DNA from: Candidatus Omnitrophota bacterium | GTDB lineage: Bacteria; Omnitrophota; Gorgyraeia; Zapsychrales; Zapsychraceae | Direction of reading: 5' to 3' | NCBI GenBank assembly: GCA_020632495.1 | Contig: JACKFL010000005.1 | Span: 1,178,001 to 1,242,000 of the forward strand | DNA length: 64,000 nucleotides | Shown: positions 55,327-62,409 of the stretch, in pieces | Layout: the number at the start of each line of letters is the position of its first letter | How positions within the stretch are numbered: position 1 is the stretch's first letter | Position numbers and translations under genes: made by a program | The notes under the pieces: generated by a model | Told to the model about the DNA's origin: nothing | Databases searched by the model: none | What the model saw: the letters and a program-made list of their open reading frames with translations, nothing else

Positions 55327-55581
55327 ATGAGACTGAATATCCGCGCATTCGCGTTGGCCCTCGGAATCCACTGGGGGCTGGGGTGTTTTATCATGGGTTT
55401 GGCCGGCATCAAGCATGAGGCCCCGGCCACGTTTGTGCGGACTGTGGGGACGATGTATTACGGTTACGCCCCGACACCCCTGGGCAGCATCGCCGGCATG
55501 TTCTGGGGATTTCTTGATGCGGCCGTGGCCGGGGCGTTACTGGCTTGGCTGTACAACATGTTATTGAAGAGGTTCGTGTAA
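55327..55581 (+). CDS. Small membrane protein of the 'bacteriophage holin'-labelled family
   Basis: 84 residues, two spans: RAFALALGIHWGLGCFIMGL, then GYAPTPLGSIAGMFWGFLDA followed by AVAGALLAWLYNMLL. This G-rich pattern is common in small chromosomal proteins often auto-labelled holin, without any phage context. No phage genes are here, so lysis is unlikely. The stop overlaps the next ATG (TAATG). Confidence 0.65.
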   Translation: MRLNIRAFALALGIHWGLGCFIMGLAGIKHEAPATFVRTVGTMYYGYAPTPLGSIAGMFWGFLDAAVAGALLAWLYNMLLKRFV

Positions 55582-55799
55582 TGATCGTATCCGAAATGCT
55601 CAACACATCCGCTTTGGCGGTGGGATTCGTCCCGGGAAGCATCGACGGTTCCGAAGGGGCGATCAACTTTATCGGTCTGCTCTACATTCTGACTCATCTG
55701 TTGTACTTTACGTTTTACGTCTCGCGGGATCACCGGGTGCGCTGGACCGCGACTTCCGTTTGCCTGGCGACGCTGGTAGCCTGGCATTTCTTTGCCTAA
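55581..55799 (+). CDS. 72-residue membrane protein
   Basis: ATG at 55581 overlaps the stop of the holin-like gene. Two spans are visible (INFIGLLYILTHLLYFTFYV, VCLATLVAWHFFA), with an acidic N-terminus (FVPGSIDGSEGA). It ends 19 bases before the MAPEG gene, so the three form one run of small membrane genes. Family not recognised. Confidence 0.6.
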   Translation: MIVSEMLNTSALAVGFVPGSIDGSEGAINFIGLLYILTHLLYFTFYVSRDHRVRWTATSVCLATLVAWHFFA

Positions 55800-55818
55800 G
55801 TTTTTTAGGGAAGCAAGG

Positions 55819-56193
55819 ATGACCATCGCCTATTTGTGTATCGTAATCAGTACCTTTATCCCGATATGTTGCGCGGGTTATGCCAAATTTTCCACCAAAG
55901 GCTATAACAACCGTTCCCCGCGCGAATTCCTCGCGTCGCTGGAAGGCGCCGGCAAGCGCGCCAACTTCGCCCAGCAAAATTTCTATGAGACGTTTCCCGC
56001 CTTTGCCGTGGGGGTGGTCGTTGCCCACTTAATGGAGGCGGCGCAGTGGAAGATCGACTTTGCCGCGGTGATATACGTCACCGGCCGCGTTCTTTACGCG
56101 GTTTTGTATATCACCGATCAACACATGCTGCGCTCAACGGCGTGGGCCGTGGCCTTCGGGGCGACGATCGCCCTGTATTTTATCGGCGCGTGA
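55819..56193 (+). CDS. MAPEG family membrane protein, second copy
   Basis: 124 residues from the ATG at 55819 (AAGCAAGG upstream). It shares KRANFAQQNFYETFPAFAVG and the start pattern M-T-x-A-x-x-C-I-V with the protein at 42-419, so the two are paralogues about 56 kb apart. Four spans. Enzymatic role unknown; glutathione-linked activity is known for only part of the MAPEG family. Confidence 0.8.
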   Translation: MTIAYLCIVISTFIPICCAGYAKFSTKGYNNRSPREFLASLEGAGKRANFAQQNFYETFPAFAVGVVVAHLMEAAQWKIDFAAVIYVTGRVLYAVLYITDQHMLRSTAWAVAFGATIALYFIGA

Positions 56194-56262
56194 TCACCGC
56201 CGGCGCGGCAGCAACTTCCTTATGAAAACTATTCCGGATTTTAGACAAAGGAGCCCAGCAGC

Positions 56263-57561
56263 ATGAATGCCGCAACACGTGTGTTCGAGGAACTCAACTT
56301 TGAAATCAAACAGGATAACATATACTATCAGACCATCAACAATCTCCTGGCCGCGGCCGAACGGATCAATACACCGCACCGCCTGCGCCTGATCCTGGCG
56401 CAACCCAAGAACGAATTGATCGTGCACTTCCCGGTCCGGATGGACAACGGATCGTTCCGGTTGTTCAAAGGTTACCGCGTCCAGCATAATAACGTCCTGG
56501 GCCCTTACAAGGGCGGGATCCGTTACGACAATTCGGTCCATCTCGATCATATCAAGGCCCTGGCCGCGGTGATGACCATCAAGTGCGCGCTTGTGCAGCT
56601 GCCGCTGGGCGGGGCAAAGGGCGGCGTGCAGTTCGATCCACGCACCGTGTCGCCGGAGGAACTCATGCGCCTGACCCGGCGTTTTACCAGCGCCTTGGGA
56701 AACAATATCGGTCCGGACATCGACATGCCCGCCCCCGACGTCGGGACCAACGCGCAGATCATGGCCTGGATGGCCGATACCTATATGAATCTGGATGCCA
56801 GCCGGAAGCTGAACGGACTGGGCATCGTTACCGGCAAACCGTTGCATTTCGGCGGTTCGCACGGACGGGAAAAAGCCACCGGCCAGGGAGTTGTTTATGT
56901 CCTTGAGGAAATGCTTCCGGAGTACGGTATCGCCATGGACAAAACTACCTTCAGTCTGATCGGTTTCGGTAATGTTGGGTCCTGGACGGGGAAACTGCTG
57001 CAGGAACGCGGCGCGGTCCTGCGGGCGGTCGGCGACCACACCGGATTCCTGTATCGGGCCGAAGGCATCGACACCGTTCGGCTGGACGAGTACGTGCGCC
57101 GGCATGGCGGGGTGGCCGGTTATCCGGATGCGGACGAAATCAGCGAGGAAGAATTCTATAAAGTCCAGGTCGATCTGTTTATCCCGGCGGCCCTGGAGCA
57201 GATGATCGACCGTCCGAAGGCGGAGCTGCTCAACTGCCGTGTCGTCGTTGAGGCCGCCAATATCCCCCTGCAACCGGAGGCCGAGAATTATCTGGTGGAA
57301 AAAGGCGTCGCAATATTGCCGGCTGTTTTGTGCAATGCCGGCGGCGTGACGGTGAGTTTCTTTGAATGGAAGCAAAACCGGCAGGCCGAGACCTGGGATC
57401 TTGATGTCGTGGACCGGCAGTTGAAGATCATGATCACAAGGGCCGCGCGGCGCGTCAAGGAGATCGCCCGGGAAACGGGATCCGATTTGCGTATGGCGGC
57501 CTATTGCGCCGCCTTGCAGCATATCGACCGCGTCTATGAAATCCGCGGGATATTTCCGTAA
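56263..57561 (+). CDS. gdhA: Glutamate dehydrogenase (Glu/Leu/Phe/Val family)
   Basis: 432 residues. K83 (GPYKGGIRY), K107 and K119 (PLGGAKGGVQFDP) have the same spacing as the three active-site lysines of clostridial GDH (K89, K113, K125). The nucleotide-binding turn GFGNVGSWTGKLLQERGA and the sequence GGVTVSFFEWKQNR fit hexameric NAD(H)-type GDH. It interconverts glutamate and 2-oxoglutarate plus ammonium. Leu/Val/Phe dehydrogenase activity cannot be excluded, but the overall pattern is GDH. AAAGGAG upstream. It likely links to icd/ppc supply of 2-oxoglutarate. Confidence 0.92.
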   Translation: MNAATRVFEELNFEIKQDNIYYQTINNLLAAAERINTPHRLRLILAQPKNELIVHFPVRMDNGSFRLFKGYRVQHNNVLGPYKGGIRYDNSVHLDHIKALAAVMTIKCALVQLPLGGAKGGVQFDPRTVSPEELMRLTRRFTSALGNNIGPDIDMPAPDVGTNAQIMAWMADTYMNLDASRKLNGLGIVTGKPLHFGGSHGREKATGQGVVYVLEEMLPEYGIAMDKTTFSLIGFGNVGSWTGKLLQERGAVLRAVGDHTGFLYRAEGIDTVRLDEYVRRHGGVAGYPDADEISEEEFYKVQVDLFIPAALEQMIDRPKAELLNCRVVVEAANIPLQPEAENYLVEKGVAILPAVLCNAGGVTVSFFEWKQNRQAETWDLDVVDRQLKIMITRAARRVKEIARETGSDLRMAAYCAALQHIDRVYEIRGIFP

Positions 57562-57584
57562 CGATTGCTTTTTCTCTTTCGCAG

Positions 57585-57598
57585 CCGGACGCGTCCGG
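57585..57598. promoter_or_regulatory. Perfect palindrome CCGGACGCGTCCGG
   Basis: A 14-base perfect palindrome in the 110-base gap between gdhA and the next gene, followed by AAAAAA. It could be an operator for the downstream gene or a hairpin at the gdhA 3' end. No T-run on the + strand argues against a terminator. Confidence 0.35.
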
Positions 57599-57671
57599 AA
57601 AAAAGGGTGACAACCGGCGGAATATGGACTAACCTTTAAGTAGTCAATCCGGCGATCCCAAGGAGTTAAGA

Positions 57672-58145
57672 ATGAGAATACCCAAAATATGCACCGCTCT
57701 GACGGCTTTATTGCTATTGGTTTCCGGGGCCGACGCGCAAACCTGTCCGGTATGCAAAGAGGAGTACGACCTGGCCTCGTCGCTGGCCGAAGCGGAGTTC
57801 ATTTTGCTGGTGGAGCTGAAAAGCGAAGGGCCGCGCAACGACAACGGCGAGGGATGGGGCGGACCCGACTGGGTGGAAGTTGAAGTGAAAGGCCGTCTGC
57901 GCGGACGGCGATTGCCGCCGCGCATCAAGGTTAATTTTTGGGAAGGACAGTGCGCGAAGGGTTTTGATCTTGAATACGGGCAGGAATATGTCCTGTTAGT
58001 CGTCGAGAAGGAAATGTCGCGCAAGCCTTACCGTTTTGATGTGGTCCTGAACGGGTGCGGGGTCAAGTCGCTGCCGGTGGAGGACGACTTCATCATCATC
58101 AACGGCGCGCGCTGGACCGTGGAAGAGTTCGAATCGCTCCTTTAG
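57672..58145 (+). CDS. Exported protein with NTR/TIMP-like features
   Basis: 157 residues; signal peptide ending GADA-QT, followed at once by CPVC. The mature pattern, CxxC at the N-terminus, AEAEFILLVELKS, VEVKGRLRGRRLPPRIKVNF, GQEYVLLVVEKE and a late GCGVKSLPV, resembles the OB-fold netrin/TIMP (NTR) modules, in which the N-terminal cysteine pair is disulfide-linked. This is a fold-level inference. Bacterial members have no settled function. AAGGAG lies upstream; it is 39 bases from the next gene and probably in one operon. Confidence 0.55.
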   Translation: MRIPKICTALTALLLLVSGADAQTCPVCKEEYDLASSLAEAEFILLVELKSEGPRNDNGEGWGGPDWVEVEVKGRLRGRRLPPRIKVNFWEGQCAKGFDLEYGQEYVLLVVEKEMSRKPYRFDVVLNGCGVKSLPVEDDFIIINGARWTVEEFESLL

Positions 58146-58183
58146 GGGGCCTGCCCAATATCCAAACAAAAATGGGGGATCCG

Positions 58184-58672
58184 ATGAAATACGTGATTGC
58201 CTTGTGGCTGCTGCTGGCCGGGTGTGTTCCGCCGGTGTTCGCCGGACAGGTCCCTAAGTCGACCGGGTCGGTGGATACCTATGAAGATTACGTCAAGATC
58301 CGCTATATGCCGTCGCGGTCCGGATTTATCAAGGAAAAAGAGCCGGTGACCGAACTCAGCGGGGAAGCCAGCACCATCGTGGCCAAACACGACGGTTCCG
58401 TGATGGGAACCAATGAACAGATCAAGGACCTTTACGAACGGGCCGCCGCGTTGCGGGCGCAGGGCATCGGCACCAACCAACAGCATTTTCATGTCGCGGT
58501 CACGCGCCTGGAGGTGTGTTACCGCGGGGAGACCGTGACCCTCGAGTATGCGGGTGCCTCCGGCGAGGAAAAGTTCGCCGCCTATGAACAGGCCTGGCAG
58601 GAATTATATGCAGCGGCCTACCGGTTTTTGACGGACCGTTTGCAACCGGGGCAGGCGGGGACGCAACCTTAG
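58184..58672 (+). CDS. Exported or lipidated protein, unknown
   Basis: 162 residues from the ATG at 58184, with GGGGGAT upstream. MKYVIALWLLLAGC may be a lipobox with cysteine 14, or a plain signal peptide cut after VFA. The mature part is mixed alpha/beta (TEDYVKIRY-like start, FHVAVTRLEVCYRGETVTLE, KFAAYEQAWQELYAAAYRFL). No family recognised. It lies 12 bases before the glutamate-synthase gene. Confidence 0.55.
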   Translation: MKYVIALWLLLAGCVPPVFAGQVPKSTGSVDTYEDYVKIRYMPSRSGFIKEKEPVTELSGEASTIVAKHDGSVMGTNEQIKDLYERAAALRAQGIGTNQQHFHVAVTRLEVCYRGETVTLEYAGASGEEKFAAYEQAWQELYAAAYRFLTDRLQPGQAGTQP

Positions 58673-58684
58673 GAAGTCGAGCCG

Positions 58685-60277
58685 ATGCGTAAAATCTTTC
58701 TGATCTTTGCCTCGCTGGTAATTTTGCATACGGTCCTGGCGGCCTTTTATTATCCGCCGCTGTTGTGGTCGTTGCTTGTCCTCGGACCGTTGCTGGCGCT
58801 GGGGACGTACGATTTTTTCCAGCACCGTCATGCGATCCTGCGCAATTATCCCATCCTCGGTCATTTTCGTTACCTCCTTGAAGAGATACGCCCTGAAATT
58901 TACCAGTACTTTATTGAAAGCAACACCTCCGGACGGCCCTATCACCGCGAGGACCGTTCGCTGATTTATCAGCGCGCCAAGGGCGTGCTCGATACGCTGC
59001 CCTTCGGCACGCAGCAGAATCTGTATGATGTCGGCTACGAATGGGTCAATCATTCGCTGCGGCCGACGCATGTCCTGCCGGAAGCGTTGCGGGTGACCAT
59101 CGGCGGGATCGACTGCAAGCAGCCTTACCAGGCCAGCATCCTCAACATCAGCGCAATGAGTTATGGTTCATTGAGCAAGAACGCGATCATGGCCCTGAAC
59201 CGCGGCGCCAAGATCGGCGGTTTCGCGCACAATACCGGCGAAGGCAGCATCAGCCCGTATCATCAACAAGGCGGCGATTTAATCTGGCAGATCGGCACCG
59301 GATACTTCGGCTGCCGGACCTCCGAGGGCAAGTTTTGTGAGGAGACCTTTGCCGATCGCGCCGCGCTGCCACAAGTCAAGATGATCGAGGTCAAGCTGTC
59401 CCAGGGGGCCAAACCGGGGCACGGCGGAATCCTGCCGGGCAGCAAAGTAACCGAGGAAATCGCTGCCATTCGCGGTGTCCCCATGGGCCGGGACGTGCTT
59501 TCTCCGCCGGGACATACCGCGTTTACCACGCCGCTGGAGCTGCTGGGATTCCTGCAAACGTTACGTGAACGCAGCGGCGGTAAACCGGTCGGATTCAAAT
59601 TATGCGTGGGCAAACGCCGCGAGTTTATTGCCATCTGCAAGGCGATGATCGAGACCGGCATCACACCGGACTTCATTACCGTCGACGGCGGTGAGGGCGG
59701 GACCGGGGCCGCCCCGCTGGAGTTTTCCAACAGCATCGGCTCGCCGCTGGTGGAAGGATTGATCTTCGTGAGCAACTGTCTGATCGGGTTCGATCTGCGC
59801 CACCGGATCAAGATTATTGCCAGCGGCAAGGTCAGCACCGGTTTCGGTATCATCAAACGCATCGCCATCGGCGCGGATGTGTGCAGCGCGGCGCGTGCGA
59901 TGATGATGTCGCTGGGATGCATTCAGGCGCTGAAGTGCAACACCAACAAATGCCCCACCGGTGTCGCCACCCAGGACCCGGCGCTGATCAAGGGATTGAT
60001 CGTCGAAGACAAAGACAAACGGGTCGCCAACTTTCACAAGGAGACGGTCGAGAGTGTGGCCGAGATGCTGGGGGCGATGGGGCTGCATCACACCGCGGAC
60101 CTGCGGCCGTGGCATGTTGTCCGCCGGGTCAGCGCCACCAAGGTGCGACACTACGGGGAGTTATACCGCTACGTGGAACCCGGATCGCTGCTCAACGAAC
60201 CGTATCCCGAACATTACGTCAGGGCCATGCAGTCATCCGCGTCCGATACCTTCGAGTACCGGGCGTTGCACGGCTGA
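58685..60277 (+). CDS. FMN-binding glutamate-synthase-family protein
   Basis: 530 residues. Two N-terminal spans (FLIFASLVILHTVLAAFYYP, LLWSLLVLGPLLALG) anchor it to the membrane. The rest is the glutamate synthase central FMN domain: NISAMSYGSLSKNAIMALNR, GSISPYHQQGGDLIWQIGTG, KPGHGGILPG, FITVDGGEGGTGAAPLEFS and GIIKRIAIGADVCSAARAMM. KCNTNKCPTGVATQDP carries the cysteines for the 3Fe-4S cluster. It lacks the amidotransferase domain, so it is a GltB2-like oxidoreductase using ammonia from elsewhere or another substrate. Confidence 0.85.
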   Translation: MRKIFLIFASLVILHTVLAAFYYPPLLWSLLVLGPLLALGTYDFFQHRHAILRNYPILGHFRYLLEEIRPEIYQYFIESNTSGRPYHREDRSLIYQRAKGVLDTLPFGTQQNLYDVGYEWVNHSLRPTHVLPEALRVTIGGIDCKQPYQASILNISAMSYGSLSKNAIMALNRGAKIGGFAHNTGEGSISPYHQQGGDLIWQIGTGYFGCRTSEGKFCEETFADRAALPQVKMIEVKLSQGAKPGHGGILPGSKVTEEIAAIRGVPMGRDVLSPPGHTAFTTPLELLGFLQTLRERSGGKPVGFKLCVGKRREFIAICKAMIETGITPDFITVDGGEGGTGAAPLEFSNSIGSPLVEGLIFVSNCLIGFDLRHRIKIIASGKVSTGFGIIKRIAIGADVCSAARAMMMSLGCIQALKCNTNKCPTGVATQDPALIKGLIVEDKDKRVANFHKETVESVAEMLGAMGLHHTADLRPWHVVRRVSATKVRHYGELYRYVEPGSLLNEPYPEHYVRAMQSSASDTFEYRALHG

Positions 60278-60299
60278 GCCCAATAATCCAGGAGGCGCC

Positions 60300-60584
60300 A
60301 TGACTGATCCCGACCACATCCCCATGAAGTGGGAAGAAGAGACGGAGAAAAAATTCAACATTGTCCTCGAACAGATTCCGGCGCTGATCCGGGGCGTCGC
60401 CGAAACCTTGGTCAGCAAGAAGGCGGTGCGCATCGTGCGCGAAGACAACCGCCAGCTGGTCGAGGAAAAAGACATGGTGGCCGCTTTTTTCTCGGAGACG
60501 CCGGCTGGATTCCGCAAAGACATGATCCGCAGTCTTGAAGAGCTGGGCGTGGATTATAAGGCCTACGGGTTCAACGCCGAATAG
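60300..60584 (+). CDS. Small protein resembling the PCP_red domain
   Basis: 94 residues, AGGAGG upstream. MKWEEETEKKFNIVLEQIPA, LIRGVAETLVSKKAVRIVRE and DMVAAFFSETPAGFRK. The pattern W...A...iP.liRg.....v...A resembles the helical PCP_red/DUF2621-type module found at the end of light-independent protochlorophyllide reductase subunits and as stand-alone proteins. No chlorophyll genes are present. It follows the glutamate-synthase gene by 22 bases, so it may be an electron-transfer partner. The similarity is weak. Confidence 0.45.
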   Translation: MTDPDHIPMKWEEETEKKFNIVLEQIPALIRGVAETLVSKKAVRIVREDNRQLVEEKDMVAAFFSETPAGFRKDMIRSLEELGVDYKAYGFNAE

Positions 60585-60593
60585 GAGCCGTCT

Positions 60594-61028
60594 GTGGCGT
60601 ACCGACCAAACCCGATTTCGGCCCGGGCCGGGGTCCTGGCCTGTTACGCCCTGGCGCTGTTGTGCCTGGCCGGAGGTGGCTACCGGACCCGTCAGTTAAC
60701 GACGCTGACTACCGATGGCGTCACGGCCGCCGCTGTTGTCGATGGTATCCATCGCGGGACCAAAGGACTGAAGTCCGCCGAACTGCGTTTTACGACGCAG
60801 ACTGGCGAGGAGATAACGGCCAGGGATATTCTGCCCATGATGATCTTTCGTTTCAAGAAAGGCGAAAGCGTCCGGGTGATATATCATCCGCCGGACCCCC
60901 GGCTTGTCACGGTTGATTTGGGGAGATGGATTTGGTTGCAGCCGGTCGCGTTTTTTGCGGGCGCTGTCATGCTGACCGTCCTGGCTGTCATGATGCCGCG
61001 AATGCCCGCGTCTGCGGGGAAGAATTAA
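60594..61028 (+). CDS. DUF3592-like membrane protein
   Basis: 144 residues from the GTG at 60594 (AGGAG upstream). Two spans, one near each end (VLACYALALLCLAGGG, LQPVAFFAGAVMLTVLAVMM), flank a beta-rich domain (TDGVTAAAVVDGIHRGTKGL, GESVRVIYHPPDP). This is the DUF3592 layout. Function unknown. Ends the run 57672-61028, which looks like one transcript. Confidence 0.65.
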   Translation: MAYRPNPISARAGVLACYALALLCLAGGGYRTRQLTTLTTDGVTAAAVVDGIHRGTKGLKSAELRFTTQTGEEITARDILPMMIFRFKKGESVRVIYHPPDPRLVTVDLGRWIWLQPVAFFAGAVMLTVLAVMMPRMPASAGKN

Positions 61029-61074
61029 CATGACGTCCGGTCCGAAGATAAAATAATTGATCACCCCATCGCTT

Positions 61075-61698
61075 ATGAAAGAGACGCATCCCGTCGCTTA
61101 CACCATCGGCCATTCCAATCACACCATGGCCAAGTTTATCGAGTTATTGCAGGGGCAGCAGATCAATGTGCTGGTGGATGTGCGCAGCGCGCCTTATAGT
61201 AAGTATGTGCCGCACTTTAACAAAGACGCCTTGAAGGAGGCGGTGGAAGGTGCCGGCATGTCTTATGCGTACATGGGGAATGTCCTCGGCGGTCGCTGGC
61301 TGGATCCGGAATTGTGTTTTTCCGACGGGACCGTCGACTACGGCCTGGTCGCGCAGACGGACGAATTCCGTAAGGGATTGCGGACGCTGATCAAGGATGT
61401 GCGCAACGGCGCGCGGGCCGCCCTGATGTGCTGCGAGAAGGACCCTTACGATTGTCACCGCTTCGCGCTTGACGCGCGCTTCCTTCAGGAAGCAGGGGTG
61501 GCGGTCCGGCATATCCTGGAGGACGGACGGGTCATCGAAAACAGTGAACTGGAAGCGCGGCTGTTGGCGGACTATCCGACGGCCATTGATTTGTTCAGCG
61601 CCACTCCCGACAAAGCTCAGGCCCTGGTCCGGGCCTATGAAGACCGTAACCGGGATATCGCTTATGTCCTGGACTTGGGGAGCCAATCCCGGTCGTGA
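61075..61698 (+). CDS. DUF488 family protein
   Basis: 207 residues from the ATG at 61075. Motifs of DUF488: TIGHSNHTMAKFIELL, LVDVRSAPYSKYVPHFNKD, LGGRWLDPELCF, and ALMCCEKDPYDCHRFALDAR. The conserved R/S...CCE..p..CHR arrangement suggests a cysteine- or histidine-based catalytic or nucleic-acid-binding site; members are only broadly characterised. Cytosolic. The next gene begins 32 bases later, probably with its own promoter. Confidence 0.82.
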   Translation: MKETHPVAYTIGHSNHTMAKFIELLQGQQINVLVDVRSAPYSKYVPHFNKDALKEAVEGAGMSYAYMGNVLGGRWLDPELCFSDGTVDYGLVAQTDEFRKGLRTLIKDVRNGARAALMCCEKDPYDCHRFALDARFLQEAGVAVRHILEDGRVIENSELEARLLADYPTAIDLFSATPDKAQALVRAYEDRNRDIAYVLDLGSQSRS

Positions 61699-61730
61699 AT
61701 TTGACACAGGAGTATGGTAGAATAGCCCTC

Positions 61731-62360
61731 ATGCGTCTTTCCCGATTAATGATCAGTTTTCTGGCAACCTTCCTGTTGATTCTGCCAGGATATGCCGGCG
61801 CCCAGGAACCCACACGCATCCTATGGCGCGATCAACCGCGCCAGCAACTCCACATCAACCTTGACTATATTAACAACTCACCCGAGCACATCCGCGCGAT
61901 CCTCGCGTTCTTGAGCACACGCGGGGGCACGGCCTGTCAACAAACCGAATCGAACGTAGTTACCGTCGATTTAAACGACCCGGACCTGCTCGAGTTGGGG
62001 TTGGCCGACCTGTTCACGCCGGTCAAGCTGACCTGTGAACTGACCGCCGGGGTGGGGTATGACGACCAGTGTTCCGAAGATCACATCCGTTTCGTCAAAA
62101 AGTGGTTCCATCGCGACGCGGCCGTATTTCAGGAACTGGACAGCTGCGCGCGGACGGCGGCGACCGACAATAACCGGACCGTGTTCGATTCTTTGGAAAT
62201 CGAGGAGGACGCGGCGGCGGTCACGGTCCGCTACACGATCACGCAGTGGAACCCCTTCGGCACCAAGACGGAATCGTTCGCCGACCGTTACGAATTGCAA
62301 TACGACACCCTGCAACGGACCGCGCATGAGATCGTCGACAGCAATATCGCGCGTTTCTGA
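61731..62360 (+). CDS. Exported protein, unknown function
   Basis: 209 residues from the ATG at 61731, preferred over the upstream frame to 61695. Signal peptide (LMISFLATFLLILPGYAGA-QE). The mature part has IRAILAFLSTRGGTACQQTE (one Cys), a second pair (KLTCELTA, DDQCSEDHI), and a beta-rich end with AVTVRYTITQWNPFGTKTES. TAGAAT (61718-61723) lies seven bases before the ATG and no ribosome site is present, so it is probably leaderless. Family not recognised. Confidence 0.6.
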   Translation: MRLSRLMISFLATFLLILPGYAGAQEPTRILWRDQPRQQLHINLDYINNSPEHIRAILAFLSTRGGTACQQTESNVVTVDLNDPDLLELGLADLFTPVKLTCELTAGVGYDDQCSEDHIRFVKKWFHRDAAVFQELDSCARTAATDNNRTVFDSLEIEEDAAAVTVRYTITQWNPFGTKTESFADRYELQYDTLQRTAHEIVDSNIARF

Positions 62361-62409
62361 GGCGGCGGTTTGATCCATTTCCATTAACCTTTACAGAGAA
62401 TATTCCCAT

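Noticed and set aside
55327..55581. Phage holin
   Set aside because: No endolysin or phage genes nearby; the family label is a database habit for small G-rich membrane proteins.
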